Positions 1-37,500 of a stretch of 53,329 nucleotides of DNA are shown in pieces (position 1 is the first letter of the stretch; the number at the start of each line of letters is the position of its first letter). The stretch lies in assembly GCF_000003605.2 (NCBI RefSeq), contig NW_003116950.1, forward strand, positions 224,882-278,210, written 5' to 3'. The translations under genes and the position numbers were made by a program. Below the pieces are notes generated by a model. That model did not search any database, had not been told where the DNA came from, and saw nothing but the letters and a program-made list of their open reading frames with translations. The DNA is from Saccoglossus kowalevskii. Lineage: Eukaryota; Hemichordata; Enteropneusta; Harrimaniidae.

Positions 1-1943
1 AGTATTAGTGACGTCACGAAATTCGGGCATCATCATCCTTAATCGCATATATATAATCCATACTAACCATGTCATAATGCGTACATGTCACACTGTGTGA
101 ACTGTGCCTTACCTCGGGCACGTGATGTAGGCTATTTACCATGTGTATTCGATTCAATAATTCTGTATAGCCTGTTTCCGATAAACATTCAACTACTTCA
201 TTTCTATGAATTTCCAATGCTGCTATATGGAAAATTATTTTGTGAGAGTGGTTAGATTTTCATTTTCTTCACAACGACAAGTAGACATCTATGTCGAATA
301 AAGTTCAGAAGCGATGGGTCATCTATAGTGCACTCTTCTTTCAACTTGCAGTATTCCAGCGATGAATCACAATGCCCGTGGCAAAATTGCATTCGAAACT
401 ATCTCTATGGAAACCAATTTCTTACACATCTATTGAGGCCCTTATCCGTTTAGACGTGGGGCGGAATATCTACTATCCCATCCTCTGTATGCAACATTCC
501 AATTGAGCAAACGCTTTTAAACAAGATAAAGTAGGGTCGCCTCCCATTAGACATCTTATTTGTAGCGGTATTTATCGCACTGACCGGAATGTATCCTGTA
601 CAACATTGTGAATGCCGGATGGTCATAAAATGACAATCATGTAGCGTTACTGAACGTTTCCGTCCTCAGGACGAATAGCCATGCAATTAACTTTCTATTT
701 CAATGGTATCCCACGCCACCGTGGAACGTAACCTCTTATTGTCTTGTTTCAGATAATATCTATTACATATGGCTGCGCGGAGTGTGTGTGCATTTTGGTT
801 GTGTCCGGGCTTGGCTTTACAATTACTGAGTTCGTGGCGATATGACCGTTTGGTACAAACATTTACAAATCTAGTGTCAATACTGTCAGGACCCGTGTCG
901 GGGATTGATGCCAACCAACCAACCAAGTGTGAAGGTCGAGGTGTGCAGGGGGAGGGGCATATGTTGAAAAATACTGTCAAACATTTCGTGTATCAGTTGC
1001 CCTTAATAGACGAGAAGACCGTCTATAGGGTTCTCGAGGGCGTGCTTCTCTGGCCGATTACGCCACCAACGGGTAGACACTTTTGAATTCGGTTCAAGAT
1101 TCCCATCATCATACGGACAAATAAACAAACAAAGAAAACTTGTTTTCCGTTTTTTACTCCCATGTATTGGTGTGATAGATACATAATTTGAGTACGATTT
1201 TGTCATTGTTCATTATTAGTATACTTTATAATATTATCTCTATTATGTCATATTATATTACTGCAATCTTAGTAAAATGTATAGTCCACACCATAGTGTA
1301 ATATGTGAACGAGGAATACGAACCGATCTCATGTCGCAGACATTTCGGCACCAATACACCATCTTCCTGTTTATCTGCCCCCTGAAAATAACATTGCCGC
1401 CCGCTAACTATTGAGTTGACGGTGATTTATTGATTTTTGGTCGTCACGTCATACGTCACGGTAAATATGACAAAAATACCTTACCTTACAGAAAATGTAC
1501 TAAGTAAACTAACCAATCCCTTGTGAAATCTCTCACGTTTTTGTCTAAGTGCTCGATATTTTCGCTTCAAGTCACTCTTTCAACAGCTGTTTATCTAGTC
1601 GGGCCCCCGCGTAGAGCCCACTCAGATGGTTTTACTGATACGCAGTGACCACAAGTCACCCTTGTGGACCGTTAGTTTTACATTTTCAAACGTGCATGCG
1701 TAGTCATACATTGGACAAGGGTCTCTGTTACGCTGACTGACTTTCAATATGTTTACTCACAACTCGCTGGAGGCTTATTTACATCGCAGACGGACTGCGT
1801 ATACCTTAGCTGGTAACTCGAGCAGTGAGATATCGTTACTCAACGCTCTCTTCTGGTCCGTTACCCGAAATCTCTTTTTAGCTTTTTAAACCTTCAGTAT
1901 TATATATTTTTAAACACACTTCGTGCACCACACTGCTACTACC
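1..1943. other. upstream region of OVO-like gene A, no gene seen
   Basis: No reading frame here looks protein-coding. The last few hundred bases before the start codon at 1944 presumably hold the 5' UTR and promoter. An AT-rich TATA-like stretch lies near 1900-1915, but it is close to the ATG and may be coincidental. CCGTTA, the core reported for OVO/OVOL binding, occurs at 1669-1674 and 1858-1863. A CRE palindrome TGACGTCA lies at 9-16. The transcription start cannot be placed. Confidence 0.4.
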
Positions 1944-17027
<15,084 letters not shown>

Positions 17028-18801
17028 TGAACGTGCGCTACCAACGTTAGTTTCAAGTCGGTATAAAATACCATATATGGCCATGGGATACTTCTGACGT
17101 ATGTGACAGTGAAATAACATTGGCAGATGTTTGGTGCCCATGTTTCACCCAAATATGAATTCTACCTTAAGAAAAATATACTATTGTTATTTTTTTATAT
17201 TATCACAAATATGGCAGAAAAAAGTGTTTGACAGAAAATCCCGCAAGTTTACGTTGATTTTTGGTTAATATTGATTTGGTCTACTATAATGGAAAATAGG
17301 GGCATACAACTATGGGTATTCTTTTCATAAATAGATACCTACATGCTTTCGTGTAGTCATAATTATAATTCTTACCCAATCACACCTTAATGTTAACGCC
17401 AATTTTACATCCGCAGCTAAATACTGCTGCCAGGTTGTAGCTACGAGAACCAAATTTGTGGTTAGAATATAATCAGAATAATTACATTTTACAATAGCCC
17501 AGTCCATTCTAATGATGCGAATGAAATTATAAAAAAAAATAGATGATATGATTTTTATGTGAGACAGAGTTCCATTTATCCTCTTCGGGCCCTGTGGTTT
17601 ATAATGCTGTAAGGTTCTCTCCCCAGTGCACCTTGTCTTTGTCAATTGGCTTGGCCGCGTTGCATAAAAAGAGAGAAGCGTAACAAAATAGACCATTTTC
17701 TTCTACAAGGAAACAAAACTCTCTAAAACTACAAAATGACCTGTCAAACTTCGTATCAGAGATGGATTTATTTTTATAATATTTAGAACCAATGTAGCCT
17801 AAAATTAAATTATTTCCAGATTCTAAATTCACCAGTTATGTACATTAACCAACGTTTCACTCAAGTTGCACCAGTGTCCCTGTTTCATTTTTCAGAAGGT
17901 CTATGGCGGCAACAGTGTGAGAAATAACGACGCGTGTAATAATAGCACAGTGGAAATTATCTAGATAGCAGCATAGCACACTGCCTCGTGGCTAGACATA
18001 ATTCGACAAATAAAAGCAATGCACGTTCGGTTGCAGTACATTATTTACTTAGAAATTGGGGTTACCATATTATTATACACTTATAATATATCTTTTTAAA
18101 CATTCGAATAGATTGATTAATACGTATGTTAAGTTATCGGTCATAGAGGTTAAACCTCAATTGGTCGCTATTTATTATAATATAAGTAAAATAGCATATC
18201 GAGTAACGCAGAGGTGAGCGTATAATCTACAGCAAGGTGTTCGTCCGCCACGTGGTAGCTGATATACATAGGTACCGACACGCAAAGAAGAAATTTAATT
18301 GTGTTCCTATTTCTCACATTAAAGCTCGCAGAACGTTGAATAATAAAATAGTTCTTGAATCCCTTATATATATCCTACGACAGACAATGACATAATTTTA
18401 GGCTCTCTCTGTGATTACGCTACACTCCAATACACTGACAATGTCTGTTTACTAGATGGTCGTTTTAGGTGTGTAAAATACCCAAATTTCGGAAATTTCA
18501 TACTAACTGCACGATAATTGCTAAAAAACACTGTTCTTGCTTGTATTTGTCGGATCATATATTGCCAAAAGAAAGTGGGTTATTACGATCTAGTCCATTT
18601 TCACGGTGTCATTGATTTCTGTGTCATTTTTACTGGAGTCATAATTTCTTAAATTCGTTCGTCTCACGCGACAACATACGTATTTACGTGGTTATTGCCA
18701 TGACACAGAGGAGAGCAATAGTCTGTTCGTACTCCACGTGACGCCTTACATAGTGTACATACTTATATCTGGACACAAAGTCCACTTCAAGGCGACAAGT
18801 G

Positions 18802-18815
18802 GCGTGACGTCACGC
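18802..18815. promoter_or_regulatory. 14-bp CRE/ATF palindrome
   Basis: GCGTGACGTCACGC is a perfect palindrome centred on the full CRE TGACGTCA. A second TGACGTCA lies about 150 bp downstream at 18957-18964. A CREB/ATF/bZIP site is the natural reading of the motif; occupancy is unknown. Confidence 0.4.
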
Positions 18816-19415
18816 TCATTGAACATTAACTGTAGTGAATGCAGTAAAATAAACGTCACCAAATTCATGTTTTTGTGTTTAACTTCTCCATCATTTCCAT
18901 CCAGGCGCGTTACACATTCTTCTGCGTTACATTTCAACCATGCGGTCGTGATTCATTGACGTCACCACAAAATATGTATAATTTCGCCCACTCATTTACT
19001 TTCAAAATAGTGTATTTTGACCAAAATTCGCATCCATTCACGTCAACAACGTCGCCATATCAGTTTCCAGTCAACTTTCCAGTCAACAGCGATGAATCAA
19101 CGCGATCCCAGACGCTAACTGTAGCAATAGATTCAGCAATCCCTTGACGTTCTTTGTGTTTTTCTCATGTTTCATCGCGCGAAATTAGACGCGACACTGA
19201 TATAGCGAAGTTACAGACATGAACAATGGAATAAACATTGACCTGCCCAATGAGTCTCGCCCTCTATTGACGAAAAACTCCTGTGACGTGAAAGAGAGGT
19301 TGTTTCGATCTATAATCGCGCGCCAATTACAAATAACGGTTTGAGTCATTACTATGGCTGTTACGATAAACGACATTGTTTTCAACCGTCTGTATTATGT
19401 TTCGTTATTAATTCT

Positions 19416-19425
19416 AGAGGGCGCC
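19416..19425 (+). promoter_or_regulatory. CTCF-like motif between the convergent genes
   Basis: AGAGGGCGCC matches the conserved core of the bilaterian CTCF site. It lies roughly midway between the two gene ends. Pattern match only. Confidence 0.3.
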
Positions 19426-21869
19426 ACCTAATGAAGCTAGCTGAACAAGGGCGAATCATCGTGTATAACCTGATTTTAGACGTTAAGTAATGCAATAATT
19501 CACTTTTATTCGAGCTGATCCAGTATTTTAATTTAGTTTAGCCATAGACCTTAGAGGGTCTATAGTTTAGCAGACTTTTCCCTTGGGTAAAAGTGTAAAT
19601 GTATATGCAGGAATTCCACCGTCACGTAGTAGGAGAATTAGAGCCGCGTTATGCATGCTTTTTCTATGCTGATCATATCCTTTGTTCGTTTCGCGGTTTT
19701 CCATTTTGTATAAATGGAGTAAACTGAACAAACATACAAAAACAATAACGGAAGTTATTTTTGTTCAATATTTATTGCAAGTTTGCAGCACACTCAATAG
19801 GACACACGTGTAAACACTGTTAATAAAAATAGTTTGAAGCCATTATTGTATCAAAAAAAAAAAATTAAATCGGTATTATCCATAAAAAAACAATTTCGCC
19901 CGACATTGAAGTTTAAAAAGATCAAGCTATGTCTAGAGCCTTATAAACTTGGATATAGTTGATTACGATAAAGAAATCCGAAATTTTGTTTCGATCAGAG
20001 TATTTAAAAAAGTCTGATACCAAATACCATAAAAACAGTATTAACACGATGGAACTAGAAACATAATTTTAGCCGGTGTTTGAATTATCACGCGACGTTA
20101 AATATAAAACTATTATACCACCTCATAAAAAATGGATTGAAATTTATAGAAACTGCAATAAGTGATGTTGTTGCTTCACACATATTAATGGAAGACAGAT
20201 TTATATAAAAAATAAAAAGGTAAAACTCGTAAGATGAATGGATATGTAGGAATCGTACAGTAAATAGCCACAACAGTGAAATAAGAATATACATGTACTA
20301 GTAATTTATACGCAAATAAACACAGATATCTCGTTTTTAGTGAGAGTCACGTGACTTCTTTTGCCCCTGAAATATCATGCAATATTTTCTTTCTTCATCG
20401 CGTCTACTGCTGCCCTGACAATGGTACTGGGGGCATTGAACCCGATGGCGAGATAAACAAGACTTCGGCGGATATTTGCGTCTAAGGTCCATGGTATACA
20501 TATTGAAGTCACTAATGGTAATATTTGGATAGACGGTGCATTGAAATAAATAAATTACGGTAATATCAACGGTGTTACAGATTTCATAACTGATTATTGC
20601 TATATTTATAAAGGACGGGTTTGTTTATGATAAACAGATACAGAATGAACTAGAGAACAAATAAATTAATAAATAAATAAAGTTAAATAAAACACGACAG
20701 AGATGTCGTAGCATGAAGGACGAGTGTCCGAAAATTAACTTTTGTAAGACACTAGTCTTTTAGTACTGTGAAGTATAGAAAAGCAGAAATATACCCTCGA
20801 CAGATTGTCTTAAAAAATAACGATATAAATAATACAAATTTTACACAACACAATAGTTAAGCCATTAAAATGGTTTATAAACAATATTAATATTAGTATT
20901 TATGTAAAACGAAAAAGTATAGTTCAATAAGACAGTTTTCTTGAGTAACCCACACTCGATAATTGGCAAAATTGAATGGCACAGCTGCTGAACTGGACGA
21001 TACAAAATTATAGTCAAACATTATCAAAAAAATTGCCAAAACATATTCTAGTTATTGTGAATACAAATTTAACAATATTAATATTTGCAAAATGGCGAAT
21101 TGGAAGACATTTGTAATGTGGCGACAATGTTACAAAAGTACTTCGGATGGTTCGGTGGATGAAAGTTCGACGGCATCAATTATTATCAAAATAACATTTC
21201 TATATACAAACTTGACTTTAAATGTTCTGCTCAGTACTAGCGGGATTATTCTAGTTTACTCTATTTGGTTTGCCAGTCTATTTTCCAGTACATGCTACAA
21301 TCAGTTTATTGCTCTTTAAAATTGTAATATGAACAAATTTGAATATCTTTGAATTGTTTTGATAGTAGAAAATTGATTTACAAAAACATGCAATCAAATT
21401 ATTTTGGATTTCAATAAATCGTAATCCATGAGACTATACACAATATTTATCCAATTTGCATGTACAGACTGTAAAATTGTCGATCGTGAACTTTGCACGT
21501 TGGTTTGCGGAATAATAATACTCAAATAACTGAAAATATCCATGTAGTGGTACTATCACTTATAAAAAATAAGTTGAGTTGAAATAAAATCAATTATTAG
21601 TAAAATAGGTAAATGTCTCTTTTATCAAGAAAAATATGGAAACAAACGAACAAAGCGTATAAACTTGTAAACTAATGGTGGCGCTATTCAATAGTCGATG
21701 AGTAATATTGAACAATCTGATAGTCGACATTTAATACGAACTGCAGAATGTGTTTTCATAAATATTTCGTTATTCGAAATTATAATTGTAATTATAATAA
21801 GTTTTACTTTTAGTAAAAAATAAGCTGCCATAATAAATAAAATATGTATACATTCCCGCTACTCCGACG

Positions 21870-31518
<9,649 letters not shown>

Positions 31519-34500
31519 GTTGTCGCTTATCTGTACTTGTCTCGAAAGCATGTGTTCGATGATGGTCTACCATCCGCGATGACTCGGTGCGTAGTGGTTT
31601 CCAGGTACAGGTAGATCACAATCTCGATCGACGTGGGAGTAGTTTTCTTGGTACGTGTGGGGTAGCTTATGTCGGGTTTAATCAGGTGAACAACTATGAA
31701 CAGTGTAGAAATCGAAACGGTAAAACGCTAATGTCTCTGTGTGTCTCTCACGTCTGTATGAATGAATGCAAGTTGGACCGTTCCATTCTTAATGGAAGGG
31801 GTATCGTCATGTGCAGCGTGTTGAATATTCACTTAGGAGGGTGAATCAAATTCAAGGTACCATACAATGTAACCTGATTTTAAGATATGAATCACCATTA
31901 ATTTGTACCTTCTCGCAAATGAGAATTACACCATGCAAATATTCTGATGGTTTGTTCAAATTTCCTTCATGTTGAGGACCCCCCCCCCCACAGTTCTACT
32001 TATCCGACCCACCCCACATCACCTATTCATGTGTGCGCATGCGCGACAGAAGGAAAAATATCTCTTCCCGAAAAGCTATAGGTGGAAACGCGGAAAGTAT
32101 ATAATACATTTACGTATGAAAAAGTACAAAAAAGCAAAGTACGTAAATTGACGTCGCTCAGGTACGATTGCACATATCAACGCAAGCCATGCGAAGAATT
32201 TCGAACCCATTCATGACCATTAAGGAGAAGAAACAGGCGGAAGCAGTTCACGGATTTGCATCAACAATACCAGGCGATTGACACATTTGATATTGATATA
32301 AATATAACACCCGCGTTGATTATACATCGTGAAAATGCTATTCACACTTTATGCAAATACAACTGAATATTCACGAGTTCTGTTTTGTAGTCTGCATGGG
32401 AATAGAAATTCAGTGCTGTTTTTAAAATATCAGACGGAAGACAAACTTCCGTGAAAATGATGCGACAATCTTGTAATGTCGCTTTACAGTTATTGACGTG
32501 TGATTATTGCAAATCACAGACAAAAATATTACAGTAGTTAGTGGACTCAGGAATTTATAATCACATTGATAGATGCGTGATCAAGAAAACTCAGCTTAAT
32601 TCAAGATCAAGAAATAATTGGAGACTTTATAACAACAACCTCCATTATTAACATATGTTGGCTAAGGTTACTCAAGCCAAAGTTGACTTATTAGCATATA
32701 GTTAGTCGCTTTGTTTTCCTCTCATTACAATTTGTGCGTCATCTGGGTAATTTCCCTAGAACAGTTAACACCACAAGTTGGCATTTATTTGGGAATTAGC
32801 ACCGATTACGTCATCACTCGTCGATTGCAACGCGGACAATAGGTGGTAAGATGTTCCGTGTCATCTGTTTACGTTCATACCGTACGGTGTGGTGGTGACA
32901 ATGAATGGTTGCATTGCCACCATTTGGGGGCTGTTATCTTGAGTAGTGGTTAGTGGCCGTTACGCCACGAGTCAACTTACAGTTATCTTGTAGTTGCCAG
33001 TGTATTTCAATAGTAACTGAACGTCGCATTTTAATTTATTAAAATAAATATTTCATCAGAAAAAACATATACGTATGTTTTGGCATGGAAATACTTTTGT
33101 GGCGTATTTGGAAATTATGATGTGATGGTCATTGAACCACGGATGGCATACGTGACCATGATGAAATCACATATTTAAAATACTAAATACTAGTAGTTTG
33201 TTTTTCTCCTGCGAATTCAATGTGATTGAGAAACGAACAACACCGTGCACCCCACGTAGTTGGAACATGCACTAACACAACACCGATCCAAATACGATGT
33301 GATCAGGTCGACCAACTGGCGCGTAGCGGGCAATGCCGTCATCTTATTGTCCAAAATGGGCATTGATCAACATTTAAAAAACAACGCCGATCTCTGCACG
33401 TAGCTACATATCTGCGATGATTCCTAACAATGTTCAGATTGTCAGTAAAATGTCCCTGACTGTAATCCAGTTTGCTTTACACATGCCAGTACACACAATA
33501 CTATTAATTGACGTATTTGAGTGGTAAATCCAGATATTTTTTGCAGCAGCATTGGCCGTGTTGCTATGTTCACCACAACAACATGTTTTTTTTTGTTTTG
33601 TTTTGTTTTTGCGCGCGCGAGGTTATGTTGGTTGAATATATGTATGTACATCTACAACTAAAGTGTATTACTAGCTCCTTTTTAATGGAGTTAATACCAC
33701 CAAGGAAATACTCATGATATTTCTAGTCCAACTAAGCGTCTAGCTAACTCGATCGGCTATTGCATCCCATCAGGAAATACAATACATGTGTTCAACTATA
33801 CGATATAATAAAAATGATGCTTTATTTGTTTTTCTGAAGAAGGAAGTGTGTATAACCCGATGTACGAGCTTATGATGGCGATTCGTGGCATTATTGCATC
33901 CCGACATCAGCGAGTTTAGTAATCACAAATGGTGTACACGAAATACCCCCACCCGTGTTTGGTTTATCGAAGCAACATTTGTAGATTGTTTAAGTTTCAA
34001 TTGTAGAAATGAAAAAAAAAAAATCTTCTTCACTGTCTCCAGGGTCTAATAATGGTCATACTCTTCAGCAGCGTGTCCGTGATTTAAAATTTTAATTTGT
34101 GTTTTTTTTTATTATAAGGTGTTGTCTGCAGACCAGCCGACACTATTTGGATGGAGACGCTGCATACGCGTATGGAAACTTTTGTAATTATGTTAGACCA
34201 CACTGCGCATGCGTATGTCACAGATGACTGCTCAGAGAGTGGGTCTCTACACTATACTACGCAAGGAGATGATGACAGAGATCGCTTTCACTTTGCCCCT
34301 GTATAAACAAATACGGCATGTTATGATAGATAGAAAGACATACAATAATACTATTCTTGTCGAACTTTTGTATATATTTCACAGACAAAACGAGTATTTC
34401 TGCAAAAACTCGACAAACCCAACGGAATTATTGGATTACGCACTATTTTAATATAGAAACGCGAAATTGTTACAGTGAATTAAAAGCGTTATTATATTTG

Positions 34501-37500
34501 GTGAACTATTTTTTACTTTTCGCCAGCTCTCAGAACCCAGTGAAATTTTACCCTGTGGATTTCTTATATGCCATTATCTTCTAAATTTACACAACTGAGA
34601 CCAGAAACATGTCGTTTCGAGCCTCATCTTTGTCCATTATAGCGTGACCCCGTCATAGTACGGTCGCTTATATATCAACCCAACCCAGGAGGGTATCCCG
34701 CGGGCTGCCAGCAATACAAATTTCGAACTGACATTTACGATTACCCGAAGCCGTGAACCATTCACCGTAGAGGAATGTAACACCAGTGGGACGTCTTGGC
34801 TTGGTGACAAGCAATAAACTTAGCTAACTTTAATGCACTTTAAGACTTGCCAGGGGTACTATGAAACCAACGAGTCGTTCTTGTTGCTAATGACAACACA
34901 CACTTAAGAGGACAATAACCTATTGTTAAAAACTAAGATTCAGGAGATAGTTTCTTATTTTCCTGAATCGTGATTCACACTGGTATATAAGCAACCCACT
35001 GTTCTCAACATATATTGCTAAAAAGTGGCACATACGCGCACAGAGGACGAACGTCGACTGAGCTGATACCACTGGACGCAGGCGGGCATTCCACTGTGTA
35101 GAGGCTAGGTGTAACACTACTACACCACTTTAATGAGCAATTAAATCTGTAGAAATTAAATAATGACTATATATGTGTTAAGTTTCCATTCCTGAGTGCT
35201 TGTTTCCTCTAAATGAGTCATTATATGATCCAATCAAGGGTCAATGAAAAACACGTTGTATGGGGACAGTAACTGAACGTAACTAGAGGCGATTTAGCTA
35301 GAGACCAACGGTCGAATCATGAACAATTTACGTACTAGTTTTATGGTAAAAACAGATTTTATTACCATCATTTGTAAGAAATATTTACTTCCATAGTGTG
35401 TTGCATGTTTATTTGGTTGTAAGATGGCTTGAGTGGTATTACTTCAAAAGCACTACGCGTTTTGAATAAGTCGATATCAAGTTGTTCTTCCGTCTTCTCG
35501 GTATGCTGCTCAATCGTAGCCAGGCGCACCATCGAACATTAGAGACAAACACCTTGATATGATAAACTGCACCTTGTATCTTTATTCGATGATTTACGAT
35601 GTCATGACGCAAATCGCCGAACACAATAGTTTACTTTACGACAGTGCTAGGCGATTCACGTGACCAAGCGACTGCCCTCGAGTAAAACGTCATTGTTACT
35701 GCGAAAATGCGTTATTTGGAACGAGACTTCACAAAACCGAGCGAAATGCACCAATTCACTTGGCAGCAATTATCGCTGGATAGTCGCATTAATTATTTCG
35801 ATGTTGTCAGTAATACGTGCGTCCTTCCAATGAACCTTGTCAACCCCGCTTCTGCCTTCAGCACGTGATACTTTCCCGCCATAGCAAAACTCGTTTACAT
35901 AATCAATAATTTCAATCATAACTTTCAATGAAACTAACATAATTCACAACTTGATTACACGTTCCGCTTCTAACATATTGGATAGAAAGAAATGTAGAAT
36001 ATGATGCTACCAGAGAGCTACGCCCATAGTGACCGCCTTACTTAAAAATCTACCAGTATCCCGGTCAGTGTTATTACATGGCACTCGAAGCAAAACGATA
36101 TACGCTGAATTTCCTTATGTGTTGACATGATGACGTGCGAAAAATACAATTTGGGAAATATTTGGGACAGAAACAGCATAAATCTTATTTATTATTTGTT
36201 ACAATTACCTCTTTCTGTCACGTTACACCCACTGACTGTTGGTGTCGCGTTGCACATGTGCGTGCAATTAACTATAACAACTCAACACTTAGGGATGACT
36301 AATGATTTACTTTGCTCCAATCACGGTTCATCCTATTGCGTGATGCATCCCTTCATTCTAATACATCAATTCGCCCAAAGCACTAACAAGAGTCAAATGT
36401 CACACAAGCGACGGTCTATTTACACTTGACATCATGTTCACGCACTGATACATTGTTCACATGACTACCAGTCTGTGTTTGGAGTTTGATCACACACATA
36501 TACAATGTATGTCTTATATTATAATTAGTACCGTCGGTAGTAAGATACATTGTGTTTCGTCATTGCAGTGGTTTCTGATCGGTTTCTTATCTATATCCAC
36601 TTACACCACAGGCAAGTCAACGTGTTTTTGTTCCGTGTTCATCGATTATAAAAATATAAGAGATTCTCAAGAAATAAATTGTGTACGTCATCGTATTTTA
36701 CGGAATAACGTACTGCGAGAAATCAGGAATTCACATATGCAAATCACATCACACAGACTCCCCTCTTCTCCAGTCGTCGACTACGACGGGTCGAATTCCC
36801 ATAATTCCAATAAGACGGAATCTTATACGTATATTTATGACAACACCAAACTATTTTAATATCAAATCACAGACAGCAATCTTTGCGTCATATTTTATTA
36901 TTACAAACCCAGACTACAGTGAACGAATGAATGAACTTTCTGTCCAAGCAAATTTGTTCTGTTTAGGCCTAGCTCCGAGCCATGCCAATTCTGAAATTGA
37001 CAGACAATTTGAACAAGCCATTAGGAATGGGCAATAACAATGTTGTACTTGCTTGGGACTCGGTTAAAATTTGATTTGAGTATTTATACACAAAATATTG
37101 ATGATTATGTAAAATAAAAAAGCAAAAACGCATCTAAATTTGTTTATATATTGTTTGTCAGCTGATAGGGCCGCTAACAATATTAAATGATTGATTAGGT
37201 TTTATCAAAATGAGGCAAATGTCGTGTTGTAGCATGACTATTATGAACGATCCAAAACGTCACACAATCTTTTGTAATTAAAGCATAGTCCGTTTACAGC
37301 CTAACCATCAACATAGTGTGACATTTCACAGGAAATAAACCAAAACGAAAGGAACTATTCATTTAAAAAAAAGTGAAAACAAAAACACGCGCGGGAAGAC
37401 CTGATTCACATAGTCATTAACAAATGAACAATTCGGCAACATTTGCCTAATCCCATATATAGTATATGTTATAAAAATTCTCCACCTATTTTCGCCACCT

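Larger units (their letters stand above)
17028..21869. other. spacer between the 3' ends of the two OVO-like genes
   Basis: About 4.8 kb with no convincing ORF. It must hold both 3' UTRs. Candidate poly(A) hexamers are ATTAAA at 17804 and AATAAA at 18009 for gene A, and TTTAAT at 21730-21735 (ATTAAA on the minus strand) or TTTATT at 21305-21310 (AATAAA on the minus strand) for gene B; none can be chosen from sequence alone. A less AT-rich pocket at about 18600-19450 contains two CRE palindromes and a CTCF-like AGAGGGCGCC. A GTCACGTGAC E-box palindrome is at 20346-20355. Confidence 0.6.

Noticed and set aside
33888..33893. Alternative SNAG start for gene B (minus-strand MPRIAII)
   Set aside because: It does not fit the SNAG consensus (no F-L at 5-6). 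The 31518 candidate fits better and has a phase-matched donor.
36681..37037. 118-codon ORF ending in a plausible-looking helical tail
   Set aside because: Its first half overlaps another ORF in a different frame, it has no family match I recognise and no splice-site support.
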